DNA from: an uncultured Clostridia bacterium
Lineage (GTDB): Bacteria > Bacillota > Clostridia > TANB77 > CAG-508
Direction: 5' to 3'
NCBI GenBank assembly: GCA_947627785.1
Contig: CANQXC010000016.1
Span: 1 to 13,643 of the forward strand
Length of the DNA: 13,643 bases
The notes beneath the pieces are model-generated. The model saw nothing but the letters and a program-made list of their open reading frames with translations. It was not told the DNA's origin and ran no database searches. Of the stretch, positions 4,933 to 13,450 are shown piece by piece. Both the position numbers and the translations under genes were made by a program. Each line of letters begins with the position of its first letter. The first letter of the stretch is position 1.

Positions 4933-7260
4933 ATGAAGATTTTGGATAAATTCTTAGGAACTTTAAAAACTGATAGAAATACTTTTTTTACATATATACT
5001 TACATTGTTAACTGCTTATTTTTTAGTAGATAGGGTTATTGAATTAATTTTTTTATGTGCTACAGGTATTTCTGTTAATTATTGGGGACCAATTAAATAT
5101 ACATTTGCTTTAGCTTGTCCTGTTTTTGCATTTGCTTTTTCTTACCCATCTAAGTTTGCAAAATCAGATAATTTAAAATTATCTTTCTTTTATACTTTTT
5201 GGATTGCTTTTTATATAATTGCAATTTCAATGATTTTACAATGGCTTAATAGGTTGTCTTGGGTAGGTATATTTTCTTTACCAAATAGTTCATACTTTTT
5301 AGCAAATTTTGCTACAGCTACCAAGAGAGCACTTTCATTAACACCAATTTATGTACTTTTAATAACATCATATAAATTAGGATTTTGGTTATATAAAATT
5401 ATTAATGACCCAATATTCCCTAGCACTTACAAAGAATCTATTCTAGATTTTGGTGGTATTGATATTTCTAGCACACCAGAATCTGTAGGTCCATATAGCT
5501 TTGAGGTAGATTTGTGTACAGATAGAACAACTGGAAAACCAGTTAAAATATTAGAAAAGCAAAGATTTGAATCAACTTTAATTGTTGGACCTTCTGGTGT
5601 AGGTAAGTCCGCATTGGTTATGGAGCCTATGATGGCAAGAGATTTAGAGAAAAAGTTCTTCCTACGTGAAGCTTCAAAGGAAATGGGTTATAATGCCTTG
5701 AAAAGTGGTTTAGCTATTTTAAACTGCCCATATGATAAAAATTATTTAAATGCTAATTTTAAATTGGATATGCTTACTCCTACTGAAGGTAAAGAAAAAG
5801 CCTATCTATCTTATATGAAAAAATTAATTTATGGAACAATGCCTGATGGAACTATTATTTATAAAAATTTAGGTTTAACCTCTCTTACACCTGATCATGA
5901 ACAAACATATAGAATTGCAGAGGTTGCTAAAAACTTTGGAATACCAGTTCATATTGTAGACCCTCTTGATCCTAACTCTCCTGGTTTAAATCCATTTATT
6001 TTACCATCTCCTGCACTTGCTGGTTTGATTATCTCTTTAGTAATTGAAGGATTATACAATGCTGCTAGTGCCACAGCTGAGCTTGCATATATGAAAGACT
6101 TAGCATACCAAGCACTTCAAAATATATGTATCTTCTTAAGAGAAATGTACCCTAGACGTCATAATGGAGATTTACCTACTTTAGAAGATTTACTACACTG
6201 TTTAACAAATTTCGATTTAGTTGAAGAATTGTGTGAAGATTTAAAAACAGAACCAGACTTAGCAAAACAATATGAATTTCAAATTGCTTATTTTGAACAA
6301 CATTTTTATAAAAATGCACCTGGTCGTAAAGATATGGGAAGATATGTACATTTTGCTACAGCTCAACTTGAAGAATTGCTAAGAGCAGCTTGTGTACGTG
6401 ATATAATTTGTAATAGACATAACAATATAAATTTCGATGAGGTTTTAAAGAATGGAGAGGTTGTATTAATTTGTACAAGACCTGCCGATATTGGTGGTAC
6501 ACCTCATGAAGGTTTTGGTCGTTTCTTCTTAGCATTACTTATGTGTTCTGTTGAAGGACGTCCTGGAAATGAAAAAACAAGAATACCTCATTTCTTATAT
6601 GTTGATGAATTTAATAAATATTCAACTGGTTTATTCTCAGACATGATTACACTTTATAGAAAATTTAAAGTTGGTACAATTTTTGCAGTTCCTAATCTTT
6701 CAAGTTTAGGAGGAACCTCTAGCCCATTTATGCAAACACTTTTATCTAACTGTCCAACTAAAATATCATTTGGTAACTGCACACCTGAAGATTACGCTTG
6801 GTGGGAAAAAGAATTTGGACAAAGACGTGAGTGGACTGTTTCTAATAATTACAATAGAGCTGATGGAGAATATTCTGATAACTTAGGAGGAGTAAACTGG
6901 GATTGGAAAGACCATATGAAGGTTGCTAAGATTCAAGGTTTAAAATTTAAAAACTGTATCTACAAGACTAAGGATAAAAAAGGTAAAAATGTTGTTAACT
7001 TTGCAACTGTAGATTTCTTAGAGACCAAATATAAAGAACCTCACAAAGTTAAAATTTACAATTTTGATAAATTTAATCATGCATTTGCTCATGAAGAAAC
7101 TAAAAAACCTAAAAAACAAAGATTTAATCCTGACAACATAGATTTCGATTCTGATGAAAAAATAGGACCAGTTCAAACAGATGTAACAGATTCTTCTTAC
7201 CTATTTAATAACGAAGATGCAATTAGTTTTAATTTAAACAAAAATAAAAAAGAGAGCTAA
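4933..7260 (+). CDS. Orphan VirD4/TraG-type coupling ATPase
   Basis: This membrane-anchored P-loop ATPase (775 residues) is of the type IV coupling protein family, which docks DNA-protein substrates to secretion channels. Four hydrophobic segments occupy about residues 18-45, 55-72, 85-105 and 136-154. Then come the Walker A motif GPSGVGKS (219-226), a TraG-like HIVDPLDPNSPGLNPF stretch, an ARDLEKK-type basic region, and the Walker B core FLYVDEF with D558 and E559. A TraM-recognition-like segment (FGQRREW) and a charged, Asn/Asp-rich tail end the protein. VirD4 proteins usually have two membrane segments and a shorter region after Walker A, so the topology is unusual. At least seven Arg codons are CGT, while neighbours use almost only AGA. 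There is no relaxase, VirB4, VirB6 or integrase nearby. The start is ATG 4933 (see the ribosome binding site entry); ATG 4912 would add seven residues. It may be a remnant of a conjugative element or a domesticated DNA pump. Confidence 0.85.
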   Translation: MKILDKFLGTLKTDRNTFFTYILTLLTAYFLVDRVIELIFLCATGISVNYWGPIKYTFALACPVFAFAFSYPSKFAKSDNLKLSFFYTFWIAFYIIAISMILQWLNRLSWVGIFSLPNSSYFLANFATATKRALSLTPIYVLLITSYKLGFWLYKIINDPIFPSTYKESILDFGGIDISSTPESVGPYSFEVDLCTDRTTGKPVKILEKQRFESTLIVGPSGVGKSALVMEPMMARDLEKKFFLREASKEMGYNALKSGLAILNCPYDKNYLNANFKLDMLTPTEGKEKAYLSYMKKLIYGTMPDGTIIYKNLGLTSLTPDHEQTYRIAEVAKNFGIPVHIVDPLDPNSPGLNPFILPSPALAGLIISLVIEGLYNAASATAELAYMKDLAYQALQNICIFLREMYPRRHNGDLPTLEDLLHCLTNFDLVEELCEDLKTEPDLAKQYEFQIAYFEQHFYKNAPGRKDMGRYVHFATAQLEELLRAACVRDIICNRHNNINFDEVLKNGEVVLICTRPADIGGTPHEGFGRFFLALLMCSVEGRPGNEKTRIPHFLYVDEFNKYSTGLFSDMITLYRKFKVGTIFAVPNLSSLGGTSSPFMQTLLSNCPTKISFGNCTPEDYAWWEKEFGQRREWTVSNNYNRADGEYSDNLGGVNWDWKDHMKVAKIQGLKFKNCIYKTKDKKGKNVVNFATVDFLETKYKEPHKVKIYNFDKFNHAFAHEETKKPKKQRFNPDNIDFDSDEKIGPVQTDVTDSSYLFNNEDAISFNLNKNKKES

Positions 7261-7272
7261 ACTCTCTTTTTT
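7246..7272. terminator. Bidirectional terminator between the convergent ATPase and winged-helix genes
   Basis: An 11-base inverted repeat (7246-7256 with 7262-7272), A6-GAGAG and CTCTC-T6, encloses a 5-base loop holding the stop codon of the plus-strand gene. T-runs are present on both strands, so it can end transcripts from both sides. The core is only five G/C-containing pairs, but the placement is convincing. Confidence 0.75.
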
Positions 7273-7329
7273 ATTATTATATCTCTCACAATTTTAACTT
7301 TATGAATTTTTACTCTAATATTTTCAAAT

Positions 7330-8235
7330 TCAACTCTTGAATTTTATTTCTTCATCAATAACAAACTCTGTTAATGTTGTTGATAAGTTAGACATATTCT
7401 GTCTTAAGTCTGTTGTAAAGCATATTTTTGCATTTCCTATTTCTAATTTATTTGATACTATTACTTTAAAAGCTTCTACAGTATGTTTATCATCCTCACA
7501 AAGCAATACTAATTGAGGCTTTGTTTCATATCCAGAATCGAATTGAACAAAATTTTCATAAAAATCTTTTATTAATTTCATTCTTTCTATTAATTTTTTC
7601 TCCCAGTCTTCTTCTCTTCTAACTGCTTCAAATACCAAACTTGCAGATTTACCTGTTTTCGTTAATTTTACCTCTGCATGCATTTTAAATACTTTACCCA
7701 ATTGTTTTGCAGTAAATACTGGTTTTACCTTATAACTATCAAATGCCTTTACTTTTCTTAAATAAGATATTATTACCTGATTTCCTGCTAATCTTTTCTT
7801 TATCATGCTAACAGGTTTTGTATTATCTGTTGGTTGCCACTTACATTCTATTCCTCTTGAATTTAATAAATATTTACCCATTTTTTCCAAGCTATATATT
7901 CTATAAATTCCGCTTTTATCTTCTGCTTGAAAATAATATCTTGTAAGTATTTTTGTTTTTATTAATTGCTCTAATTTATTATTTAATTTATCCTGAGATT
8001 TTATATCTTCTCCTCTTGTCTCTAATATTTGAAAAATTTGTCTTGATGTTATAAATTCAAACTCATTTACTAATTCTAATATTTTAAAGTGTAAATCAGT
8101 TATATGTCCTAAATTTATTTTGTTAATAATTTGATTTATTGAAACATATCCATCTTTTCCATCAAAAGTTTTTATTTCTCCCTCTCTCATTGCAAATGGA
8201 GATACTTTTGTTTTAATTTCTTCATCTTCTACCAT
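7330..8235 (-). CDS. Replication-relaxation-like winged-helix protein
   Basis: This is a soluble 301-residue protein. Residues 45-118 look like a winged helix (a helix from ITDLHFKILELVNEF, then FITSRQIFQIL as recognition helix, then a YRIYSLEKMG wing). Residues 145-165 (KKRLAGNQVIISYLRK) link to an alpha/beta C-terminal half. In it, MHAEVKL (185-191), LVFEAVRREEDW (200-211) and a helix KKLIERMKLIKDFYENF (213-229) precede a strand QLVLLCED. That order matches the replication-relaxation family (Replic_Relax) seen beside mobilisation and coupling genes, and resembles a PD-(D/E)XK-like core. The family assignment is by pattern, not by search. The start is an ATG at 8235 with AAGGGA 10 bases upstream. 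The gene is 56 bases downstream of rluB on the same strand and may be read through from it. It converges with the coupling ATPase gene, which suggests a functional pair. Confidence 0.6.
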   Translation of the reverse strand: MVEDEEIKTKVSPFAMREGEIKTFDGKDGYVSINQIINKINLGHITDLHFKILELVNEFEFITSRQIFQILETRGEDIKSQDKLNNKLEQLIKTKILTRYYFQAEDKSGIYRIYSLEKMGKYLLNSRGIECKWQPTDNTKPVSMIKKRLAGNQVIISYLRKVKAFDSYKVKPVFTAKQLGKVFKMHAEVKLTKTGKSASLVFEAVRREEDWEKKLIERMKLIKDFYENFVQFDSGYETKPQLVLLCEDDKHTVEAFKVIVSNKLEIGNAKICFTTDLRQNMSNLSTTLTEFVIDEEIKFKS

Positions 8236-8291
8236 AAATTATTCTTCCCTTCTAAAAATCAATTGAAATTTTAGTTTAAATTAAATTTTCC

Positions 8292-9026
8292 CTATTTTTT
8301 AGTATAACAGTTTTTTATAAGTTCGTCAACTTCGTACTTACTTAAATACCTCCATGTTCCTATTTTTAGGTCTTTTACATAAATATTTCCTATTTGACTT
8401 CTGTGAAGAGCTAATACTCTCTTTCCTATTGCTTCACACATTCTTCTTACTTGTCTATTCTTACCCTCATGTATTGTAATTGCCAGTCTTGATTTATTCT
8501 GTACCTCATCTATTTTTAGTATCTTTACTTTTGCTTTATTTGTAACAAAATCTCCTATATCTACTCCGTCTTCTAATTTTTTTACATCTTCATTCGTTAC
8601 TATTCCGTTTAAAGTTACTGTATATGTTTTGGTTATTTCATGCTTTGGATGTGTTATTTTATATACAAAATCTCCATCATCTGTAAGAATTAATGCTCCT
8701 GATGTATACATATCTAATCGTCCTACTGGCACTAATCTTTTCCCCGTTTTTACTAAGTCTAATACTGTGTTTCTATTAAATTGATCCTTTACCGTTGTTA
8801 CATAACCTATTGGCTTATTTAATAGAATATATGTATATGCTTCATTTTTTCTTTCTACTAATTCTCCATTATATTCTACTTTATCTATCTCCGGATTAAT
8901 TTTTGTACCTAATTCTGTAACTGTATTGCCATTTACCTTCACTTTGCCTTGAAGAATTAATTCTTCACTCTTTCTTCTTGATGCAATTCCTGCTTCTGCA
9001 AGAAATTTTTGTAACCTTTCTTCCAT
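8292..9026 (-). CDS. rluB: 23S rRNA pseudouridine synthase, RsuA/RluB family
   Basis: This enzyme isomerises a uridine in 23S rRNA helix 89-93 territory (E. coli RluB acts at U2605). It is 244 residues, standard for the family. It has an N-terminal S4 RNA-binding domain (residues 1-60; RLQKFLAEAGIASRRKSEEL and GKVKVNG), then the catalytic domain with LLNKPIGYVTT (68-78), the catalytic motif GRLDMYTSGALILTDDG with Asp105, and the EGKNRQVRRMCEAIG block typical of RsuA/RluB/RluE/RluF. The S4 domain plus overall match favour RluB, the usual member in Firmicutes. The start is an ATG with GGAGG 13 bases upstream, a rather long spacing. It follows rluD by 34 bases on the same strand, so the two probably share a transcript. 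Confidence 0.93.
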   Translation of the reverse strand: MEERLQKFLAEAGIASRRKSEELILQGKVKVNGNTVTELGTKINPEIDKVEYNGELVERKNEAYTYILLNKPIGYVTTVKDQFNRNTVLDLVKTGKRLVPVGRLDMYTSGALILTDDGDFVYKITHPKHEITKTYTVTLNGIVTNEDVKKLEDGVDIGDFVTNKAKVKILKIDEVQNKSRLAITIHEGKNRQVRRMCEAIGKRVLALHRSQIGNIYVKDLKIGTWRYLSKYEVDELIKNCYTKK

Positions 9027-9060
9027 TTAAAATTTTATTCCTCCCAAGAAAATTTCATTT

Positions 9061-9963
9061 CTACTCATACTCTTCTAATCTTTGAATCACTTCTTCAAAA
9101 TACTTAGGTAATGGTGCTTCAAAACTTACCTCTTCTTTGGTACTTGGATGTTTAAATACTAATTTAGCAGCATGTAGCATTTGTCCTCTTACATTAAATG
9201 GATTCTTGCCATTTGAATATACCTCATCACCAACTATTGGATAACCTATTTCTGATAAATGTACTCTTATTTGATGTGTTCTTCCAGTCTCTATTTTTAC
9301 CTCCAATAACGTATATTCTTTATATCTTTTCAATACCTTAAAATGAGTTATAGCTTCTTTTCCATTTTTACTTACTGCCATCTTTTTTCTATCTCTATTG
9401 CTTCTTCCTATTGGCATATTTATTGTTGCCTCATTCTCCTTTATAACACCTCTAACTAATGCAATATATGTTTTTTTTACATTTCTTTTTTGTATCTGAT
9501 TACTTAAATTTATATGTGCATTATCATTTTTTGCTATTATAATTAAACCTGATGTATCTTTATCTATTCTGTGAACTATCCCAGGTCTTATTTTTCCACC
9601 TATACCTGAAAGACTTTCTTTGCATCTTGCCATTACTGCATTTGCTAAAGTTCCGTCTGGATTTCCATTTCCAGGATGAACTACTATGCCCTTTTCCTTA
9701 TTTATTATTAAAATATCATCATCCTCATATATTATATCTAAAGGCATTTCTTGTGGTTTTAAATCCACTTCTTTAGGTTGCATCTCTTCAACAGTTACAA
9801 TATCTCCTATTTCCGTTTTATATGATGGTTTTTGTTTATGGTTGTTTACTAGAATCTCTCCACTTTTTATCATTCTCTGGATTGTCTCTCTTGATAAATT
9901 TTTTTCCAATCTACTTACAATTTTATCTAGCCTATCCGTTTCTTCTATATTATATTTTTTCAT
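9061..9963 (-). CDS. rluD: 23S rRNA pseudouridine synthase, RluA/RluD family
   Basis: This is an RluD-like enzyme forming pseudouridines in 23S rRNA helix 69 (known for E. coli RluD; inferred here). It is 300 residues with an N-terminal S4 domain (about 12-60; RLDKIVSRLEKNLSRETIQR), the catalytic domain opening with IIYEDDDILIINKEKGIVVHP (77-97), the catalytic loop HRIDKDTSG (131-139) with Asp134, and GRTHQIRVHL (227-236). All key residues are present. The start is an ATG with AAAGGAAG about 10 bases upstream. The gene sits 17 bases after lspA, the conserved lspA-rluD pairing of Firmicutes. In B. subtilis the orthologue is YlyB. Confidence 0.95.
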   Translation of the reverse strand: MKKYNIEETDRLDKIVSRLEKNLSRETIQRMIKSGEILVNNHKQKPSYKTEIGDIVTVEEMQPKEVDLKPQEMPLDIIYEDDDILIINKEKGIVVHPGNGNPDGTLANAVMARCKESLSGIGGKIRPGIVHRIDKDTSGLIIIAKNDNAHINLSNQIQKRNVKKTYIALVRGVIKENEATINMPIGRSNRDRKKMAVSKNGKEAITHFKVLKRYKEYTLLEVKIETGRTHQIRVHLSEIGYPIVGDEVYSNGKNPFNVRGQMLHAAKLVFKHPSTKEEVSFEAPLPKYFEEVIQRLEEYE

Positions 9964-9980
9964 TTTTTATATATCTTCCT

Positions 9981-10451
9981 TTATCTACGTGCTTCTTGAC
10001 TTCTTATTGTATCTACTATTATATTTACAATTATTATTGTAACACCTAAAACGATACAAATATCTGATAAATTAAATATAGGATAATCAAAAACTTGTGT
10101 TATATCAATATAATCTATTACATATCCTCTAAATATTCTATCTATTAAATTTCCTATTCCACCAGCAATTATTAATGCCATTCCAAATTTTGGAGTTTTA
10201 CCTAAATTATATTTTTTGCTTACCATTATTTTTATTACAAAGAATATTACCACTAAATTCAAGCCTATCAAAAACATTCTTTCTATAAAAAGACCAAATG
10301 CTGCTCCAACATTTATTGAATAATTAAGCAATAGAACGTTAGGTATTAATGTTACACTTTCATTAGAAACTCCTATTGTATTTACTATTCCAAATTTAAT
10401 TATTTGATCTATTATTACTAATGCTACTATTAAAATAATATTTTTTTTCAT
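9981..10451 (-). CDS. lspA: Lipoprotein signal peptidase (signal peptidase II)
   Basis: This membrane aspartyl protease removes signal peptides from diacylated prolipoproteins. It is 156 residues with four membrane segments, standard for the family. Conserved blocks are DQIIKFGIV near the N-terminus, NYSINVGAAFGLF (43-55), GGIGNLIDR (97-105) with catalytic Asp104, and VIDYID then FNLSDICIVLG (126-136) with catalytic Asp130. The usual FNxAD motif reads FNLSD here. The start is ambiguous: TTG-ATG follow the upstream stop codon TAA directly. AAAGGG (10463-10468) is 8 bases from the TTG at 10454 and 11 from the ATG at 10451. The ATG is chosen; the TTG adds one Met. The gene abuts the GT-C-like gene with no gap, so translation is likely coupled. 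Confidence 0.95.
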   Translation of the reverse strand: MKKNIILIVALVIIDQIIKFGIVNTIGVSNESVTLIPNVLLLNYSINVGAAFGLFIERMFLIGLNLVVIFFVIKIMVSKKYNLGKTPKFGMALIIAGGIGNLIDRIFRGYVIDYIDITQVFDYPIFNLSDICIVLGVTIIIVNIIVDTIRSQEARR

Positions 10452-10454
10452 CAA

Positions 10455-12098
10455 TTATTTTACCCTTTCATAAATAGTAAATTTCTCATCTTCTATATCT
10501 TCATTAGGATATATTTTTACATATTCTTCAGGTCTATCCTCTAAATATTTCTTTAATTTAACACCATCTATTACTATAAAATGTGTAAATCCATATTCAT
10601 CTATTTTTTTCTCCATATCATCAATATTCCAACCATTTAAATCTAAGAAATCTTTAAACACATAAGTATTATCATTAAATTCTGGCATGTATAAATCACA
10701 TCTTGAATCAACAAATACTGGTATATCTTGATACAACAAATAACTTCCATAATTGTATTCATTATATAATTTTATTTCATTTAAGTTTAGATTTTCTTTT
10801 ATCCATTGGGCTGCTTTTACTGGATATTCTTTTTCATATATATATGAATCATCCATTTTAGGCTTATATTTAAATATCGCTATCACTACAACAATTACTG
10901 ATATTATTATAATTCCTATTATTTTTGATGAATACTCTTCAAGCTTTTTTATAGTTTCTTTATTATATAACATTATAACTTGAGTTAATAATCTATTAAA
11001 TATAATTACTCCTATTATATATAATAATGAAGAATGTCTGTTGCCATATATAGATAATAATGATAAACCTGCTAACATAAATAAATCTGATAATCTAATT
11101 TTTACCTTTGTAAGCATTAAAGTCACAACTAATGTAGCTAATACTACTAAAAGTTTTACATTACGAGCTAACACTACTGGAAGATGTTCACTAATATTCT
11201 TAGGGCTTATTCCTTGCATTGTTTTTATTAAATAAGTATATGGTACGCTTCCAAGTGGTGTTAATAAACCTGTAAATAAGCTTATTATAAATATTATTAT
11301 CAATAATTTCATATTATGGTTATATCTTATTTTAACTTTATAAGGGTTTTCCATTTTATAATCTTGTTTATTTTTTAATCTTGTATGTCTCTCTTCTTCT
11401 CTTTTTAATCTTTGTAACAATTCTTCTGTTTCACCATTTTTAGCTATCTTCTTTTTTATGTTCTCTATAACGGCTTCACTTATTATTACATTACAATATG
11501 CTAAAATATACATCATGTATTCTACAAAATATGGCATATACAAAATGAAATAGAATGGAAATGTTGCAACATGAAAATTTGCTATTATTATTGGTATTAT
11601 TATTAAACCAATAGCATATCTTATTTTTTTAGAATCTAAAAATTGTTCTATACAATATACTGTTAATACAAATAGAATAAAAGTTACAAGTTGTGCCCTT
11701 GCACACATTGCTCCACCTAATAAGTACAATGTTACTAATGTTAACACAAATGATATTATCCTATTTTTCATTAATTTTACATTTACAAAATAGATTGTTA
11801 AACCCAAAATACATGCTAAAACTACTGTTGATATATAAACACCTGCTAGTCCACCAATACTATAAATTAAATATATGAAAACATCATAACCCCAATGAGG
11901 AAATGTATAACTTAAATCCTCATGCCAAGAAAATGGGTCTTGCATTGTTATCCCATTTTCCATAACATACTCTCCTATTTTTATTGTATAGAAAGTATCA
12001 TTTTGAAATGATACTGGCGTTAATGAAAAGGCAAATATAATTATTAAAATTACTGCCATTGTGTGAAATCGAACTGAATTTAACTTTTCCTTTTCCAT
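10455..12098 (-). CDS. GT-C-like multi-pass membrane protein of unknown function
   Basis: This 547-residue protein has about ten to twelve membrane segments with a GT-C glycosyltransferase-like plan. A first membrane segment (12-30) leads into an extracytoplasmic loop with an ND pair (33-34), GEYVMENGI (42-50), and the QDPFSWH motif (53-59) followed by FPHWGYDVFIYLIY. This is the recurring layout of uncharacterised bacterial GT-C relatives. Further blocks are RAQLVTF (134-140), ANFHVATFPFY (173-183), a charged cytoplasmic loop rich in Lys/Glu (210-260), GNRHSSLL (352-359), and a soluble C-terminal domain with YNEYNYGSYLLY (445-456) then PVFVDSRCDLY (460-470). The substrate and role are unknown; a lipid-linked sugar donor would be expected for a GT-C enzyme. 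The start is an ATG at 12098 with AAAGGGG 12 bases upstream. It is directly joined to lspA downstream and 73 bases from the Ctp protease upstream. Confidence 0.7.
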   Translation of the reverse strand: MEKEKLNSVRFHTMAVILIIIFAFSLTPVSFQNDTFYTIKIGEYVMENGITMQDPFSWHEDLSYTFPHWGYDVFIYLIYSIGGLAGVYISTVVLACILGLTIYFVNVKLMKNRIISFVLTLVTLYLLGGAMCARAQLVTFILFVLTVYCIEQFLDSKKIRYAIGLIIIPIIIANFHVATFPFYFILYMPYFVEYMMYILAYCNVIISEAVIENIKKKIAKNGETEELLQRLKREEERHTRLKNKQDYKMENPYKVKIRYNHNMKLLIIIFIISLFTGLLTPLGSVPYTYLIKTMQGISPKNISEHLPVVLARNVKLLVVLATLVVTLMLTKVKIRLSDLFMLAGLSLLSIYGNRHSSLLYIIGVIIFNRLLTQVIMLYNKETIKKLEEYSSKIIGIIIISVIVVVIAIFKYKPKMDDSYIYEKEYPVKAAQWIKENLNLNEIKLYNEYNYGSYLLYQDIPVFVDSRCDLYMPEFNDNTYVFKDFLDLNGWNIDDMEKKIDEYGFTHFIVIDGVKLKKYLEDRPEEYVKIYPNEDIEDEKFTIYERVK

Positions 12099-12171
12099 TT
12101 ATATTTCATTCCCCTTTCTCATTTTGCCCACCAGTACACTTAAAAATAATGAAAACCTTAATCAATTGTTT

Positions 12172-13389
12172 TTATTCTTCTTCTTTATTATCTTTTAATA
12201 TATCTAATGCTTTCTGTATTTGTTCATCTTCTAATGTACTTTCTTTATCTAGTATATCTACATCTGGAGTAACACCAATCTTATTTATTATATCTCCATT
12301 AGGTGTTTTAAATTCTTCTGTTGTTATTTTTAATGCTCCATTTCCTGTTTCAAGTGGTATTACCTCTTGCATTACACCTTTACCATATGTTTTTGTACCA
12401 AGAACTGTAGCTACATCATTATCTTTTAATGCTGCTGCTACAATCTCAGTTGCACTTGCAGAATTTCCATTAACTACTAATATTATATTCATTCTGAAAG
12501 GATTTTCATTATCAGATTTTACAACACTTTCTCTATTTGCTTTATCGTATGAACGCATTATTACATTTCCCTTTTCTATAAACAATTCAGAAAATGCTAT
12601 TGCCTCTTGTACTATTCCGCCTGTATTATCTCTTAAATCTATAATTATTGAATCTACACCTTTTTTTTGAAAATCTAATAAGTAATTTTTTATATTTTCT
12701 GCTGATCCTTCATCAAATGATGTTAATTGTATATAACCAATTTCTTCATCTAACATTTCTGCTGTGCTATCATTTATCTTTATTTTTCTTCTTACAAGTG
12801 TCTTCATCATTGTTTGAGAATCTCTCATTATTTCTAGTTCAACTGCTGTTCCATCTTTTCCTTTTATTCTTGATGCTACAATGTCTGAATCTACTCCTAC
12901 ACAACTTTCTCCATTAACTGATATTATCTTGTCTCCTGCTAAAATACCTGCTTCCTCTGCAGGTGTTCCTTCTATTGTAGAATCAACCACTATATATCCA
13001 TCTTGATCGCTATACATATATACTCCAATACCTACAAAATCTCCTGTGACATTAACCAATAATTCTTCATATTCATCATTAGTTAAATATTCTGTATATT
13101 CATCTCCTAAAGCTGCTACATATCCCTTTATTGCCTGTTCTGACATTTCCTTATAATTGATTTGACCTATATAATATTTTTCTAAATACTGTTTTACAAC
13201 CTCAATGTTTTTACCTAAATCTTCTGCATGCTCTGATATTGACATTCTATCTAAAATGAATTCTACTCCACCTGCAGTTTTAGTAAGATAATTATACATT
13301 AAAAGCGATGAAAACATAAAAGTTACAATTACAGTTATAATAATTAGCATTGTAATTTGATAAATTTTATTTTTTTTACTATTTTCCAT
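12172..13389 (-). CDS. Carboxy-terminal processing protease (S41 family)
   Basis: This is a membrane-anchored serine protease (405 residues) of the CtpA/CtpB type that cleaves C-termini of substrate proteins outside the membrane. It has one N-terminal membrane anchor (about 11-33), a cap region, a PDZ domain (about 115-200; GDFVGIGVYM, AEEAGILAGDKIISVNG), and an S41 core. The catalytic dyad is visible: Ser312 in GNSASATEI and Lys337 in KTYGKGVMQE, 25 residues apart as in Tsp and CtpA. Also seen are IIDLRDNTGGIVQEA (249-263) and GVTPD near the C-terminus. The start is an ATG with AGGAGG 6 bases upstream. It follows the M23 peptidase gene by 61 bases on the same strand, an order resembling ftsEX-envC-ctp loci. 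In clostridia such proteases act in sporulation signalling or cell-wall hydrolase control; which applies is not visible. Confidence 0.93.
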   Translation of the reverse strand: MENSKKNKIYQITMLIIITVIVTFMFSSLLMYNYLTKTAGGVEFILDRMSISEHAEDLGKNIEVVKQYLEKYYIGQINYKEMSEQAIKGYVAALGDEYTEYLTNDEYEELLVNVTGDFVGIGVYMYSDQDGYIVVDSTIEGTPAEEAGILAGDKIISVNGESCVGVDSDIVASRIKGKDGTAVELEIMRDSQTMMKTLVRRKIKINDSTAEMLDEEIGYIQLTSFDEGSAENIKNYLLDFQKKGVDSIIIDLRDNTGGIVQEAIAFSELFIEKGNVIMRSYDKANRESVVKSDNENPFRMNIILVVNGNSASATEIVAAALKDNDVATVLGTKTYGKGVMQEVIPLETGNGALKITTEEFKTPNGDIINKIGVTPDVDILDKESTLEDEQIQKALDILKDNKEEE

Positions 13390-13450
13390 ATTCTTCCTCC
13401 TAATTCACAAATCAGCCTTTATTATATTATATTCAATTCACGAAATAATA

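Noticed and set aside
4714..7330. Integrated mobile element with att sites or insertion sequence ends around the coupling ATPase
   Set aside because: No integrase, transposase, tRNA gene, terminal inverted repeat or flanking direct repeat was seen on either side.
8258..8292. Imperfect 24-base palindrome of A/T before the 301-residue gene
   Set aside because: It is made almost only of A and T, with four mismatches. Such palindromes are expected by chance in this DNA, and there is no T-run or GC core to support a terminator or operator.
12059..12670. Plus-strand open frame of 203 codons
   Set aside because: It is antisense to the S41 protease gene and the end of the GT-C-like gene; composition is that of a shadow frame.
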